A DNA stretch of 64,000 nucleotides. It comes from UBA1479 sp040216635. Lineage in GTDB: Bacteria; Pseudomonadota; Alphaproteobacteria; Rhodospirillales; Casp-alpha2. Made by a program: the position numbers and the translations under genes. The stretch lies in the NCBI GenBank assembly GCA_040216635.1, contig JAVJOU010000019.1, positions 48,655 to 112,654 on the forward strand, in the 5' to 3' direction. Shown here piece by piece: positions 1 through 8,549 of this stretch. Within the stretch, counting starts at the first letter, position 1, and each line of letters opens with the position of its first letter. Under the pieces are notes generated by a model. It was not told where the DNA came from. It saw only the letters and a program-made list of their open reading frames with translations, and ran no database searches.

Positions 1-498
1 GACGAAGCCCCTGCCGCGGATGCGGATGCGGTCTACCTGCCCGGCGGATACCCGGAACTGCATGCGGGCAGGCTTGCGGGCAATAATACGTTTCTTTCCG
101 GTCTCAGCACCGCCGCCAAAGACGGCAAACCCCTGTTCGGAGAATGCGGCGGCTACATGGTTTTGGGCATGGGGCTGACCGATGCCGAAGGGCAGCGCCA
201 TGCCATGGCCGGCCTGTTGCCCGTGGAAACATCCTTTGCCCGGCGGAAGCTGCATCTCGGCTACCGGCAGGCGACGCTGGCCGACGACGGCGCGCTGGGG
301 GCGGCCGGAACCGTCCTGCGCGGCCATGAATTTCATTACGCCACGATCCTGGCGGAAGGCCTGGAAGAAAGCCGCGACGCCCCCCTGTTTCACGTGGCGA
401 ACGCCCAGGGCCAGTATCTGGGTGCCCAGGGCCGCAGGCGGGACAACGTGATGGGATCGTTCATTCATCTGATCGACCGTGAGGACAGCGCCGGATAA
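1..498 (+). CDS. cobB: Cobyrinate a,c-diamide synthase, C-terminal part (5' end outside window)
   Basis: This is the C-terminal glutamine amidotransferase half of CobB/CbiA, which amidates the a and c side chains of cobyrinic acid in cobalamin synthesis using glutamine and ATP. The frame is open from base 1. It shows YLPGGYPELH and then GECGGYMVLG, the nucleophile-elbow region of class I glutamine amidotransferases with its catalytic Cys. The late GHEFHY carries the His typical of CobB and CobQ. The N-terminal ATP-binding dethiobiotin-synthetase-like domain lies upstream of the window. The stop at 498 is followed by an independent gene at 543. The family call is firm; only the end of the protein can be judged. 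Confidence 0.9.
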   Translation, partial: DEAPAADADAVYLPGGYPELHAGRLAGNNTFLSGLSTAAKDGKPLFGECGGYMVLGMGLTDAEGQRHAMAGLLPVETSFARRKLHLGYRQATLADDGALGAAGTVLRGHEFHYATILAEGLEESRDAPLFHVANAQGQYLGAQGRRRDNVMGSFIHLIDREDSAG

Positions 499-542
499 GC
501 ACGGTATGCTGGCCCCGAAACCACCCCAATTGAGAGACCTTC

Positions 543-1013
543 ATGTTCGGGCTGTTCAAGAAAAAGCCAAAACAGACTGCGGCGCCGCCGTTCTGGAAGA
601 CCAAGGGCCTGGGCGAAATGTCCAAACCGGAATGGGAATCCCTGTGTGACGGCTGCGGTCGATGCTGCCTGAACAAGCTGGAAAACGACGCCACGGGGGA
701 AATTCTTTATACGGACGTGGCCTGCCGCCTGCTGGACACGGAAAGCTGCCGCTGTGCCAGCTATGCCGACCGCAAACGGTTCGTGCCCGAATGCCAGATT
801 CTCACACCCCGCATGGTCAAGAAGCTCGGCTGGCTGCCTTCGACATGCGCATACCGCTTGATTTCCGAGGGCCAGGACCTTTATTGGTGGCACCCCCTGG
901 TTTCCGGCGACCCGGAGACGGTACATTATGCAGGCATATCGGTGCGTGGCCGCGTCGTTTCGGAACGCGACACCGATGACCTGGAAAATCACGTGGTGGG
1001 CTGGCCCAAATAG
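543..1013 (+). CDS. YcgN/UPF0260 family cysteine-cluster protein
   Basis: A 156-residue protein of the YcgN (UPF0260) family, a conserved proteobacterial group of unknown function. Many cysteines sit in the N-terminal half, beginning with CDGCGRCCLNKL near residues 36-47, then single Cys residues and the segment ESCRCASY. This pattern is typical of a zinc or Fe-S cluster-binding fold. The C-terminal part ends in ENHVVGWPK, also typical of the family. It has no signal peptide or membrane segment, so it is probably cytoplasmic. It stands between cobB and a DapA-like gene with ordinary spacing, and the context does not suggest a role. Confidence 0.88.
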   Translation: MFGLFKKKPKQTAAPPFWKTKGLGEMSKPEWESLCDGCGRCCLNKLENDATGEILYTDVACRLLDTESCRCASYADRKRFVPECQILTPRMVKKLGWLPSTCAYRLISEGQDLYWWHPLVSGDPETVHYAGISVRGRVVSERDTDDLENHVVGWPK

Positions 1014-1064
1014 CCGCAGGTTCGGTCCTCATCTTGGCCGGGCCCGGCATCGAAGGAGAAAAAC

Positions 1065-1997
1065 ATGAGTGCAACGAATTTGGAACTGACGGGCGTTTAC
1101 GCCGCTGTCCTGACCCCGCAGCATGCGGATTTGAGCCCTGACCACGACCGCTTGGCGGCGCATTCCCGCTGGCTGCTTGCCAACGGCTGCGACGGCCTGG
1201 GCATTCTGGGCACCACGGGCGAAGCCAATTCGTTCTCCGTCGCCGAGCGCCTGGAAATTCTCGACAAGCTGGCCGAAAATGGCGTGCCGACCCAGGGCAT
1301 GATGCCGGGTACCGGCTGCAGCGCCATTCCGGATACGGTTGAAATCACCAAGAAAGCGCTGGAAATCGGCGCCGGATCGGTGCTGATGCTGCCGCCGTTC
1401 TATTACAAGAACCAGTCCGACGAAGGCCTGTTCGCCGCCTATTCGGAAGTGATCCAGCGCATCGGCGACGACCGCCTGAAAATCTGCGTCTATCACTTCC
1501 CGCAAATGTCGGGCGTGCCGATTTCCATGAACCTGATCGGTATGCTGCGCAAGGAATACCCGAACACGATTGTCGGCATGAAGGATTCGTCCGGCGTGCT
1601 GGAAAACATGCTGACGGCGACCCGAGAATTCCCGGGATTCTGCGTGTTCTCGGGCGCGGACGACCTGATGCTGCCGGTCCTGCGCGAAGGCGGGGCGGGC
1701 TGCATCACGGCTTGTTCCAACATCGGTGCCGACCTGGCACAGGCGGTTTATTCCGAATACCGGGCCAACGGCGACGACGGCAATGTCGAAGACCTGCAAA
1801 AGCCCCTGGCCGCCGTGCGCAAGATCATTTCCGGCTATCCGTTGATCCCATCTTTGAAGGCCATGGTCGCCCGCCACACCGGCGACGACGCTTGGCTGAA
1901 CATGCGCCCGCCGGTCATGGCCATGGACGCGGCCGCGACCCAGCGCCTGTATCAGGAATACGACGGCGCCGGTCTTTCCATGGCGGAAGCCGCCTGA
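1065..1997 (+). CDS. Dihydrodipicolinate synthase (DapA)/NAL family aldolase
   Basis: A 310-residue class I aldolase of the DapA/N-acetylneuraminate lyase superfamily, which forms a Schiff base between pyruvate and a lysine. The pyruvate-binding GTTGE motif is near residue 49. The catalytic Tyr is in CVYHFP near 143 and the Schiff-base Lys in GMKDSSG near 169. The region after the lysine (FSGADDLMLPVLREGGAGCI) fits the family. It is probably not the housekeeping dapA: the sequence around the second half is divergent and the neighbours are not lysine genes, so the substrate is uncertain. The gene ends two bases before the next start, suggesting translational coupling with the metallopeptidase. 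An AAGGAG-type site (cgaaggagaa) precedes the ATG. Confidence 0.88.
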   Translation: MSATNLELTGVYAAVLTPQHADLSPDHDRLAAHSRWLLANGCDGLGILGTTGEANSFSVAERLEILDKLAENGVPTQGMMPGTGCSAIPDTVEITKKALEIGAGSVLMLPPFYYKNQSDEGLFAAYSEVIQRIGDDRLKICVYHFPQMSGVPISMNLIGMLRKEYPNTIVGMKDSSGVLENMLTATREFPGFCVFSGADDLMLPVLREGGAGCITACSNIGADLAQAVYSEYRANGDDGNVEDLQKPLAAVRKIISGYPLIPSLKAMVARHTGDDAWLNMRPPVMAMDAAATQRLYQEYDGAGLSMAEAA

Positions 1998-1998
1998 T

Positions 1999-2757
1999 TT
2001 GAGCGACGGCGAAGGCGGCCGGATTCCACCTACCCTGGGCCTCGACTTGGACCACCTCATGGAGGCGGTGCCGCTCCGCATTCGCCGCAATCGCCGCGCC
2101 AAGCGCCTGATCCTGCGCGCCGACCCGGCAACGGGCGGCGCCGTGGTCACCTGCCCACCCTGGGTTTCGGATGCCGAGGCCCGGGCCTTTGCCGAAAAAC
2201 AGGAAGGCTGGATCCGCGACCGGCTGGCCGCGGCCCCTGCCGTCGTTCCGTTCGGGGACGGCATTGAGATTCCCTTTCTGGGGGATCCGCACCTTATCCG
2301 CCACCGCCCCGATGCACGGGGCGGGGTGTGGATCGAGCCCGCGGGCCTGCCCGGCGACCGGCCGGAAATCCATGTCACGGGGTTGGCCGAACATCTGCCC
2401 CGCCGCCTGGGCGATTGGCTGAAACGCGAAGCCCGGCGCCGCATCATGCCCAAAGCAGCCGAAGCGGCGGCTCAACTGGACGTTCAATTCGGCCGCGTCA
2501 CCCTGCGCGATACGCGCAGCCGCTGGGGGTCCTGTGCGGCCAACGGCAATTTGAGTTTTTCCTGGCGTCTGGTGATGGCGCCGGAACGGGTGTTGAACTA
2601 CGTCGTCGTGCATGAGGTCGCGCATTTGCGTGAACACAACCACGGCCCCCGGTTCTGGGCCCTGGTCAAAACCCTGATCGGCGACATAGACGACTGCCGG
2701 AACTGGCTTCGGGACGAAGGGGCCGCCCTGCACATGATCGGCGGCCCGCCGGATTGA
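1999..2757 (+). CDS. YgjP-like (DUF45) M48-type metallopeptidase
   Basis: A putative zinc metallopeptidase of the YgjP/WLM (SprT-like, DUF45) group. The core motif VVHEVAHLREHNHGPRFW near residues 204-221 gives the HExxH zinc site and a downstream His. RDTRSRWGSCAANGNLSFSW before it is the family signature. The TTG at 1999 follows the DapA-like stop directly. An ATG at 2059 (MEAVPLRIRR) in the same frame is an equally good start and matches the usual N-terminus of the family. There is no signal peptide. The gene is likely co-transcribed with the upstream aldolase. The physiological substrate of this family is unknown. Confidence 0.85.
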   Translation: MSDGEGGRIPPTLGLDLDHLMEAVPLRIRRNRRAKRLILRADPATGGAVVTCPPWVSDAEARAFAEKQEGWIRDRLAAAPAVVPFGDGIEIPFLGDPHLIRHRPDARGGVWIEPAGLPGDRPEIHVTGLAEHLPRRLGDWLKREARRRIMPKAAEAAAQLDVQFGRVTLRDTRSRWGSCAANGNLSFSWRLVMAPERVLNYVVVHEVAHLREHNHGPRFWALVKTLIGDIDDCRNWLRDEGAALHMIGGPPD

Positions 2758-2814
2758 TAATTACATCGCAAGGTTCGGATGGCCGCAAAGACCGGCCTGA
2801 CGTAGGGTCGTCTT

Positions 2815-3870
2815 ATGGAACAGATGATCACAACCGATGACGACCGCTGGCGCCGGGTCGCCGATCGCCGGCCAGGCGGCGGCTTCGTCTATGCCGTCAT
2901 CACCACCGGTATTTACTGCAAGCCCGGCTGTTCATCCCGCCAACCCAAGCGCACCAACGTGCGGTTTTTCGACACGGGCAACCAGGCGGAAGACGCCGGG
3001 TTCCGGCCCTGCAAGCGCTGCCGCCCGGACAGGCAACGCCTGATCGACCCACGCCTGGCCGCCGTGGCCGAAGCCTGCCGCCTGATCGAGCATGCGGAAA
3101 CACCGCCTTCCCTGGACACCTTGGCCGGTGCCACCGGGTACAGCCCCTTTCACCTGCAACGTACATTCCAAGCCATGGTCGGCGTCAGCCCCAAACAATA
3201 TGCCGATGCCGTGCGCGCGGAACGCCTGCGCCGGGGCCTGATCGCGGGCGAAGGCGTGACCGGCGCTCTTTACGGGGCGGGCTATGGGTCGGCTTCCCGC
3301 GTTTACGAAAAATCCGATGCCCTTCTGGGCATGACACCCGCCAGCTACGCCCAAGGCGGGCGCGGCGCCGACATCCGCTTTGCTCTGGCGGTAAGCCCGC
3401 TGGGCCGCGTGCTGGCGGCGGCAACGGAAAAGGGGCTCTGCATGGTGTCCCTGGGTACCGACGACGATGCCTTGATCTCTGAACTGAGGGACGATTTCCC
3501 GCAAGCGGACATTCAACAGGATCACGCGGCCCTTAAACCCGTGATGGAAGCCGTCCTGCGCCACTTGGAAGACGGCGCGCCCATGGCCGCACTGCCGCTC
3601 GACGTGCGGGCGACGGCCTTTCAATGGCAGGTCTGGCAGGCCCTTGCCGCCATTCCGGTGGGCGAAACGCGGACTTACGGTGAACTTGCCGCCACATTGG
3701 GCAAACCTAAGGCCGCCCGCGCCGTGGGCCGGGCCTGTGCCACCAATCCGGTATCCCTGGTCATTCCCTGCCATCGGGCGGTCGGCAGCAACGGCTCGCT
3801 CACCGGCTACCGTTGGGGGAAAGAGCGCAAGCGGGCCCTGTTGGCGCGCGAACGCGTCAAAAAAACCTAA
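2815..3870 (+). CDS. ada: Bifunctional Ada: DNA alkylation repair protein and transcriptional regulator
   Basis: A 351-residue Ada protein with three parts in order. The N-terminal Ada zinc domain (residues 1-80) has YCKPGCSSR and PCKRCRPD, giving the four zinc Cys, one of which accepts a methyl group from phosphotriesters. An AraC-type HTH covers about 85-180. The C-terminal O6-methylguanine methyltransferase domain has the active-site VIPCHRAVG near 319. It repairs methylated DNA and, once methylated, activates alkylation-response genes. The second Met (2824) is an alternative start. The gene ends with a 4-base tail-to-tail overlap with the mmcB-like gene on the other strand. Length and motifs are complete. 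Confidence 0.95.
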   Translation: MEQMITTDDDRWRRVADRRPGGGFVYAVITTGIYCKPGCSSRQPKRTNVRFFDTGNQAEDAGFRPCKRCRPDRQRLIDPRLAAVAEACRLIEHAETPPSLDTLAGATGYSPFHLQRTFQAMVGVSPKQYADAVRAERLRRGLIAGEGVTGALYGAGYGSASRVYEKSDALLGMTPASYAQGGRGADIRFALAVSPLGRVLAAATEKGLCMVSLGTDDDALISELRDDFPQADIQQDHAALKPVMEAVLRHLEDGAPMAALPLDVRATAFQWQVWQALAAIPVGETRTYGELAATLGKPKAARAVGRACATNPVSLVIPCHRAVGSNGSLTGYRWGKERKRALLARERVKKT

Positions 3871-4343
3871 TAGCCCGGCACCCGCACCAACCGGTCCGCC
3901 GCCGCACGGGCAAAATTCAATGTCTGCTTGCGCCGGCGATTGCCGTTAAGGGGTGTTTCCGCCGCCGGGCGCAGCACCGCCCCGTCATGGGCATCGGCCA
4001 CGATCAGTCCTTTATCACCGGGCAAAGTATCGGCCGGAAATCCGGGCGGCACCGCGAAATAAAACCAATCACAAAAGGCCGTATATTCGTGCCATTTGCC
4101 GTCGGCACGGAAATCTTCGACCGAGGATTTGACCTCGACAAACAGAAACCGCCCCTGAACGTCGAGCCCGGCCACGTCGACGCGGCGGCGCGACGTCAGC
4201 TTAAATTCCACCAGAGGGCTGAACCCCATGCGCCACAGCATGCGCACGACGCCCCGGGTCACGCCTTCGGTCAACTGCGGGCGGGGCGCATTGGAAACAA
4301 TGGTTTCAGAAATAGACAGCATATTGTTCACTATATGTTCCAT
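3867..4343 (-). CDS. MmcB family DNA repair protein
   Basis: A 158-residue protein matching the alphaproteobacterial MmcB family, linked to DNA repair and named from Caulobacter. The core has a PD-(D/E)XK-like arrangement: RRRVDVAGLDVQGRFLFVEVK around residues 52-72, with Asp followed by ExK, as in endonuclease-like folds. The C-terminus RRRKQTLNFARAAADRLVRV is also typical. It is transcribed convergently with ada and divergently from yjbQ, sharing the 80-base gap at 4344-4423 as a promoter region. Placement next to ada fits a repair function, but nuclease activity is an inference from the motif. Confidence 0.82.
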   Translation of the reverse strand: MEHIVNNMLSISETIVSNAPRPQLTEGVTRGVVRMLWRMGFSPLVEFKLTSRRRVDVAGLDVQGRFLFVEVKSSVEDFRADGKWHEYTAFCDWFYFAVPPGFPADTLPGDKGLIVADAHDGAVLRPAAETPLNGNRRRKQTLNFARAAADRLVRVPGY

Positions 4344-4423
4344 ATCGGGTTATTCTGATTACCCGCTTTATGCGGGGCTGGCAAGGCCTTGCCGGAAACC
4401 GCCCGGAAGGTTAAGCATCGACC

Positions 4424-4843
4424 ATGCGACAGACGCAACATGAACTGGACGTGGCCACGGGCGGGCCCGGTCTTTACGAAATCACCCGCGACGTGGATAC
4501 CTGGGTCCGTGATCAGGGGATGTCGGCCGGGCTGCTGACCGTGTTCTGCCGGCACACCAGCGCGTCCCTGACCATTCAGGAAAACGCCGACCCGGACGTT
4601 TTGCGCGATCTGCAGACCTTTTTCGAACGTCTGGTCAAGGAAGACCCGGCCCTGTACCGGCACACCGCCGAAGGGCCCGACGACATGCCCGCCCATATCC
4701 GCAGCGCCCTGACCAATGTGCAGCTGTCCGTGCCCGTCACGGGCGGCCGGCCGCAACTGGGCACCTGGCAGGGGATTTATCTGTTCGAACACCGGCACCG
4801 GCCCCATCGCCGCCGGGTGCTGCTGCACCTGCAGGGCGAATAA
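4424..4843 (+). CDS. YjbQ/UPF0047 family protein (secondary thiamine-phosphate synthase type)
   Basis: A 139-residue member of the YjbQ (UPF0047) family. Family hallmarks are CRHTSASLTIQENADP near residues 45-61 and the C-terminal GTWQGIYLFEHRHRPHRRRV with conserved Glu and His. Escherichia coli YjbQ has weak thiamine-phosphate synthase activity, but the true role is unknown. It is a small cytoplasmic trimeric protein in solved examples. Here it starts about 80 bases from the divergent mmcB-like gene and is followed 12 bases later by a small membrane-protein gene with its own ribosome-binding site, so the two may share a transcript. Confidence 0.88.
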   Translation: MRQTQHELDVATGGPGLYEITRDVDTWVRDQGMSAGLLTVFCRHTSASLTIQENADPDVLRDLQTFFERLVKEDPALYRHTAEGPDDMPAHIRSALTNVQLSVPVTGGRPQLGTWQGIYLFEHRHRPHRRRVLLHLQGE

Positions 4844-4855
4844 GAAGGAATGGAA

Positions 4856-5161
4856 ATGGATAACAACTGGCTGATCCTGGTCATTGTCTTACTCACGGCG
4901 GTTCTGGGCATCATGCTGCGCAATCGGTTCTTTGCCGCCGGCACGCCGTTCCGCCGCTGGACCGACAGCCGCCTGGCCCCCCTGGCGGCGAAAGCCGCCA
5001 AGATTTTCTGTTTCGCAACCCTGGCGATTTGGCTGGCCCTTTGGGTCTTTGCCGATGCCGACGACCGCACGCGCCTGAACCGGGAATTCAAGGGCCTGAT
5101 CCAATCCATGGAATGGGGGAAAAAGGACGCGCCGCCCTCAAAGGAAGGGGGGCAGCCGTGA
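4856..5161 (+). CDS. Small membrane protein of unknown function
   Basis: About 101 residues with two hydrophobic segments: a near-N-terminal helix (LILVIVLLTAVLGIML) and a second (IFCFATLAIWLALWVF) near residues 50-65. A polar tail follows, ending in a Lys/Pro/Gly-rich stretch. I chose the ATG at 4856 because AAGGA at 4845-4849 is well spaced from it and abuts the earlier ATG at 4850. Its TGA overlaps the GTG of the downstream TPR gene, so the two are translationally coupled. I do not recognise a family. It may assist membrane placement of the neighbouring product, but that is only inference. Confidence 0.7.
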   Translation: MDNNWLILVIVLLTAVLGIMLRNRFFAAGTPFRRWTDSRLAPLAAKAAKIFCFATLAIWLALWVFADADDRTRLNREFKGLIQSMEWGKKDAPPSKEGGQP

Positions 5162-6921
5162 AAAAACAGAAACGGCGGCACAACCCGGGCGCGTCGAAAA
5201 AGCGCAAGCGCGCAAACATAACTGCTCCCCCATCCAAACCCCGCGTCAAGCCGAAGCCCCCCTCTCAGTCACCCGCTACCCAGGCGGTGCCCGGGCTCTC
5301 GGCCTTTGCCCCGCCGGACGTATCGCAGATCGTCGATCAAGGCCGCATGGCGCTTTCGCAAGGGAACTGGCGCCAAGCCCTTCAGGCCGGGCGCGAAGCA
5401 TTGGCATCCGCCCCGGACGATGCGGATGCGCTTAACGTTACCGGCGTGGCGGCGTTTCATCTGGGCGACCGGGCGGAAGCCCTGTCTTTGTTCGATACGG
5501 CCCTGGCCTTTCACCCGAACCATGGCGAAGCCTTGATGAACCGGGGCAATGTGCTTAGCGACCTGAGCCGTCTGGACGAAGCCGAGGCCGCCTATCAGGC
5601 TGTGCTCACGAATGCGCCCAACCATACGGGGGCCCGGTTCAACCTGGGCGTCTTGTTCGAAATCTCGGGCCGCTTTCCCGAGGCCGAGGCTTGCTTTCAT
5701 CGCATTCTGTCGCAGGAACCGGACCACGCCGAAGCACTGTTCCACGTCGCCAACATCATGAAGGCACGGGGCCGCTTGACGGAAGCGCTCGCCCATTACG
5801 ATCTGGCGCTCAAGGCCGAACCTCGCCACACCGGAGCCGCCACCAACCGGGGGGCCGTGCTGCAGGAACAAGGCAAGCCGCTGGAAGCGCGCGCCGCCTA
5901 TCACCAGGCACTGGAAATCGATACGGACAATATCGACGCGCGCTACAACCTGGGGACCCTGCTGCAGGAAACGGGGCATCCCGAGGACGCCATCAAGGAA
6001 TACCGCGTGGTCATGGCGCAGGCTCCCGGGCATGCGGGGGCGCAGGTCAACATCGCCTACGCGCTGCGCGAACTGGGGCAGCTGGAAGAAGCGCTCGCGG
6101 CATCTCGCGACGCTCTGCGCCTGGCCCCCGATTACGACAAGGCGCAGGTCAACCTGGGCGATCTATTGCTGCAGATGGGACAGCCTGACGAGGCCGTGGC
6201 GGAAACCGCGAAATACCTGGAAACCCATCCCGGCAATCCCTCGGCCCTGGCCTTTCAGGCCATCGCTTTGAACGAAGCCGGGGATGACGGTGCCGTCAGG
6301 AAACTTTATGACTTTGACCACCTTATGCGCCCTACCGAGGTTTCGCCGCCCGAAGGCTTCTCATCTGTCACAGACTTCAACGCGGCCCTGGCCGGGCATG
6401 TGCGCGGTCACCCGTCCCTGGCCTATGCCCCGACCAGCCATGCGACCCGCAAGGGCCGTCATTCCGGTGAATTGACGATCGAGCCCAAGGGCCCCATTGC
6501 CGGGCTGGAGCAAGTCATCATGGCGGCGGTCGAGGAATACCGCAGGGCCCTGCCCGAAGACCCGGACCATCCCTTCCTGGCCCAGCGGCCGGAGAATCTC
6601 AGCCTGTCTGTCTGGGGCGTGGTGATGGAGGACCGGGGCCATCAGATCGCCCATATCCATCCGGCGGCTTGGCTGTCAGGCGTGTATTATCCGGAAATTC
6701 CCGATGTGGTGCGGGACGACGACCCCGAACAACAGGGCTGGATCGAATTCGGCCGCCCGCCCGCCGATTTTCATACGAGCAAGGAACCGCTCACCACACG
6801 AGTCCGGCCCCGCGAGGGCCTGATGCTGCTGTTCCCCAGCTATATGTATCACGAGACCGTGCCGTTCCGGGCCCCGGTCGAGCGCATGAGCATCGCCTTC
6901 GACGTCATCCCCGGAGATTGA
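5158..6921 (+). CDS. TPR-repeat protein with C-terminal 2OG-Fe(II) oxygenase-like domain
   Basis: About 587 residues starting at a GTG (5158) that overlaps the upstream stop. A Lys/Arg/Pro-rich basic N-terminus of about 50 residues is followed by some ten tandem TPRs (motifs such as ALNVTGVAAFHLGDRAEAL and the repeated N-LG-L pattern) to about residue 390. The last 200 residues form a putative 2-oxoglutarate/Fe(II) oxygenase domain: GHQIAHIHPAAWLSGVYYPE supplies a first His, and FPSYMYHETVPF a second His, followed by ERMSIAFDVIPG. This combination is known in alphaproteobacterial proteins of unproven substrate. The basic N-terminus may bind nucleic acid or ribosomes, which is speculative. Confidence 0.82.
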   Translation: MKKQKRRHNPGASKKRKRANITAPPSKPRVKPKPPSQSPATQAVPGLSAFAPPDVSQIVDQGRMALSQGNWRQALQAGREALASAPDDADALNVTGVAAFHLGDRAEALSLFDTALAFHPNHGEALMNRGNVLSDLSRLDEAEAAYQAVLTNAPNHTGARFNLGVLFEISGRFPEAEACFHRILSQEPDHAEALFHVANIMKARGRLTEALAHYDLALKAEPRHTGAATNRGAVLQEQGKPLEARAAYHQALEIDTDNIDARYNLGTLLQETGHPEDAIKEYRVVMAQAPGHAGAQVNIAYALRELGQLEEALAASRDALRLAPDYDKAQVNLGDLLLQMGQPDEAVAETAKYLETHPGNPSALAFQAIALNEAGDDGAVRKLYDFDHLMRPTEVSPPEGFSSVTDFNAALAGHVRGHPSLAYAPTSHATRKGRHSGELTIEPKGPIAGLEQVIMAAVEEYRRALPEDPDHPFLAQRPENLSLSVWGVVMEDRGHQIAHIHPAAWLSGVYYPEIPDVVRDDDPEQQGWIEFGRPPADFHTSKEPLTTRVRPREGLMLLFPSYMYHETVPFRAPVERMSIAFDVIPGD

Positions 6922-6998
6922 AACACATCACCGGGCCGGATACGCCGGTGCAATAAACCGCGTTTCCGCAAACTCTCCGAGGCTGTTGGCCGCGCATA

Positions 6999-7157
6999 CT
7001 ATCCGTCGCGCAGTTCCCTTACGCAGACCGCCTGATCGACATAACCGACCACTGTTTCACGTATTTCGAAACAGTTGATCATGGTCTCATGAACGGAATG
7101 GACCTTCGCGTCGAGCGCGCCGCCAACGAGCGTGAGAGTAATCAAGACCCAGGCCAT
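6999..7157 (-). CDS. Small secreted/periplasmic protein with paired cysteines
   Basis: A 52-residue product (MAWVLITLTLVGGALDAK at its start) with a short hydrophobic N-terminus that could be a signal peptide or anchor, and two Cys (NCFEIRET and QAVCVREL) that could form a disulphide. The start at 7157 is supported by AAGGAG about 10 bases upstream on the minus strand. A longer in-frame reading to 7232 has no such site. Similar short Cys-pair proteins occur in Rhodospirillales genomes, but I know of no function. It is the only gene in the 6922-7334 gap; the rest of the gap shows nothing clear. Confidence 0.55.
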   Translation of the reverse strand: MAWVLITLTLVGGALDAKVHSVHETMINCFEIRETVVGYVDQAVCVRELRDG

Positions 7158-7334
7158 ATGCCGTGCTCCTTGTGATCCGCTCCCACCGACCATTTGGAAT
7201 AATACCACAAAACTCATAGGGATTTTGATCACAGATCAGAGAGGACGCAGAGCCAACAGAATGCGGGTTTTCGCGAAGACGGAGCTATCCACGTCATCTC
7301 GAAGTCTTCGTTCACCTGCTCCACTCTGGTCGCC

Positions 7335-8444
7335 CTAGAAAGCCACCATGGTCGCGGCTAAAACGCCGAGCCAGTAGTGAAGCAACGTGACCCCCACCAG
7401 GTTCTTCTGCTTGAGATAGAGATATCCGAAAATGAAACTCGCGAAGAACGTGATCACCACGGCGTCGATGCCGAAGGTGATGTGCAGCGATGCGAAAACG
7501 GTGCTTGTCAGGAAAATCGAACGATGGCCTTTGGCGTCATCGAGAAATTTCTGAAACAAGCCCTGGATAAGACCGCGGGAGCCGACCTCCTGAAACAACG
7601 AGTGCGCGAAGTACTGAACAAGGAAAAAGGGATCGATGGTCACCCCCATATCTTTCCCCGCCGATGGACCCTTGAACCAGACTAGGTAGATCGCCGCCGG
7701 AATCGTGAGAAGGATACAGATCCCCAGGGTGTCGCGGAACGACCGCCAGGCGCCCTCGCGCTTGATGCCCAGGTCCGCCAGCGGAATCTTCATGACCTTG
7801 ATGACCAGCAAGCAGGGTACGGCCAGGAAAAGAACCGTCTGCCAGGAGAACCCGGGATCGTAAACGTCCTGAACGTAGTCTTCGGCGACCAGGTAGAACA
7901 GCATGGTCGAAATCAGAAAGATGGCGATCGTGAAAACCAGGAAATGGCCGAACTGATTCTGCAGTTTTGTGATTTCCAACTGCCGTTGCAGGGACGCGAC
8001 CATGTCGTCGCTCATCGTGCGGGCCCGTTCGGCGACAACGCTGGCCAGGGCGCATTTCAAGTCACTGATGAATGCGTCCCCCCCGGGAAGAGGAACCAGA
8101 GCCCCCGCCGGAATAAGGATGAATTCACAGGGGGTTTCGGCCTTGAGTGAGGCCGACCGCTCGCCGCCGTCCAGGAAGACCAGTTCGCCCAGCAGCTCGC
8201 CCGCCGAAACGGTACTGAGTTCGACAAGGGATTTGTCCGCCAATTCCCGGACAATGGCCGCGGAGCCGGACACCAGCAGATACAAGGTGGTTCCCAGGTC
8301 GCCTTCGCGGAAAACGAATTCGCCAGGTGCAAACGACACCGTTTTTGAAACGGAGGCTAATGCTTCGATGGTTTCCGGTTTAAGGGCGGCGAAGGTAAGG
8401 TTCTTGTCAAACTCATCGACGATGCGTTGGTGTTCGTTTTCCAT
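7335..8444 (-). CDS. Cyclic-nucleotide-binding domain fused to CPBP intramembrane protease
   Basis: A 369-residue fusion. Residues 1-130 form a CRP-like cyclic-nucleotide-binding domain (FAPGEFVFREGDLGTTLYLL, then GELVFLDGGERSASL at the phosphate-binding cassette). A linker coiled coil follows (VASLQRQLEITKLQNQ). From about 165 there are six or so membrane helices of the CPBP (Abi/CAAX-protease-like) family, with QEVGSRGLIQG in place of the usual EExxxR motif, then SLHITFG and LLHYWLG supplying the conserved His residues. CPBP proteases cleave or process membrane partners. Here activity may be gated by cyclic nucleotides, an inference from the domain layout. AAAGG precedes the ATG. It diverges from the radical SAM gene across 105 bases. 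Confidence 0.85.
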   Translation of the reverse strand: MENEHQRIVDEFDKNLTFAALKPETIEALASVSKTVSFAPGEFVFREGDLGTTLYLLVSGSAAIVRELADKSLVELSTVSAGELLGELVFLDGGERSASLKAETPCEFILIPAGALVPLPGGDAFISDLKCALASVVAERARTMSDDMVASLQRQLEITKLQNQFGHFLVFTIAIFLISTMLFYLVAEDYVQDVYDPGFSWQTVLFLAVPCLLVIKVMKIPLADLGIKREGAWRSFRDTLGICILLTIPAAIYLVWFKGPSAGKDMGVTIDPFFLVQYFAHSLFQEVGSRGLIQGLFQKFLDDAKGHRSIFLTSTVFASLHITFGIDAVVITFFASFIFGYLYLKQKNLVGVTLLHYWLGVLAATMVAF

Positions 8445-8549
8445 GGAACCTTTGGACCAATCCTGTTTCCAGCGATATTCTATTAATTAACGGTGGGGGT
8501 GTCTTTTGAATTTGCACGACCTTGAACCAGGACATACATCTTTCCTGAG

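Noticed and set aside
1029..2733. Long minus-strand open frames over the DapA-like and metallopeptidase genes
   Set aside because: Typical GC-rich shadows; the plus-strand proteins carry clear catalytic motifs.
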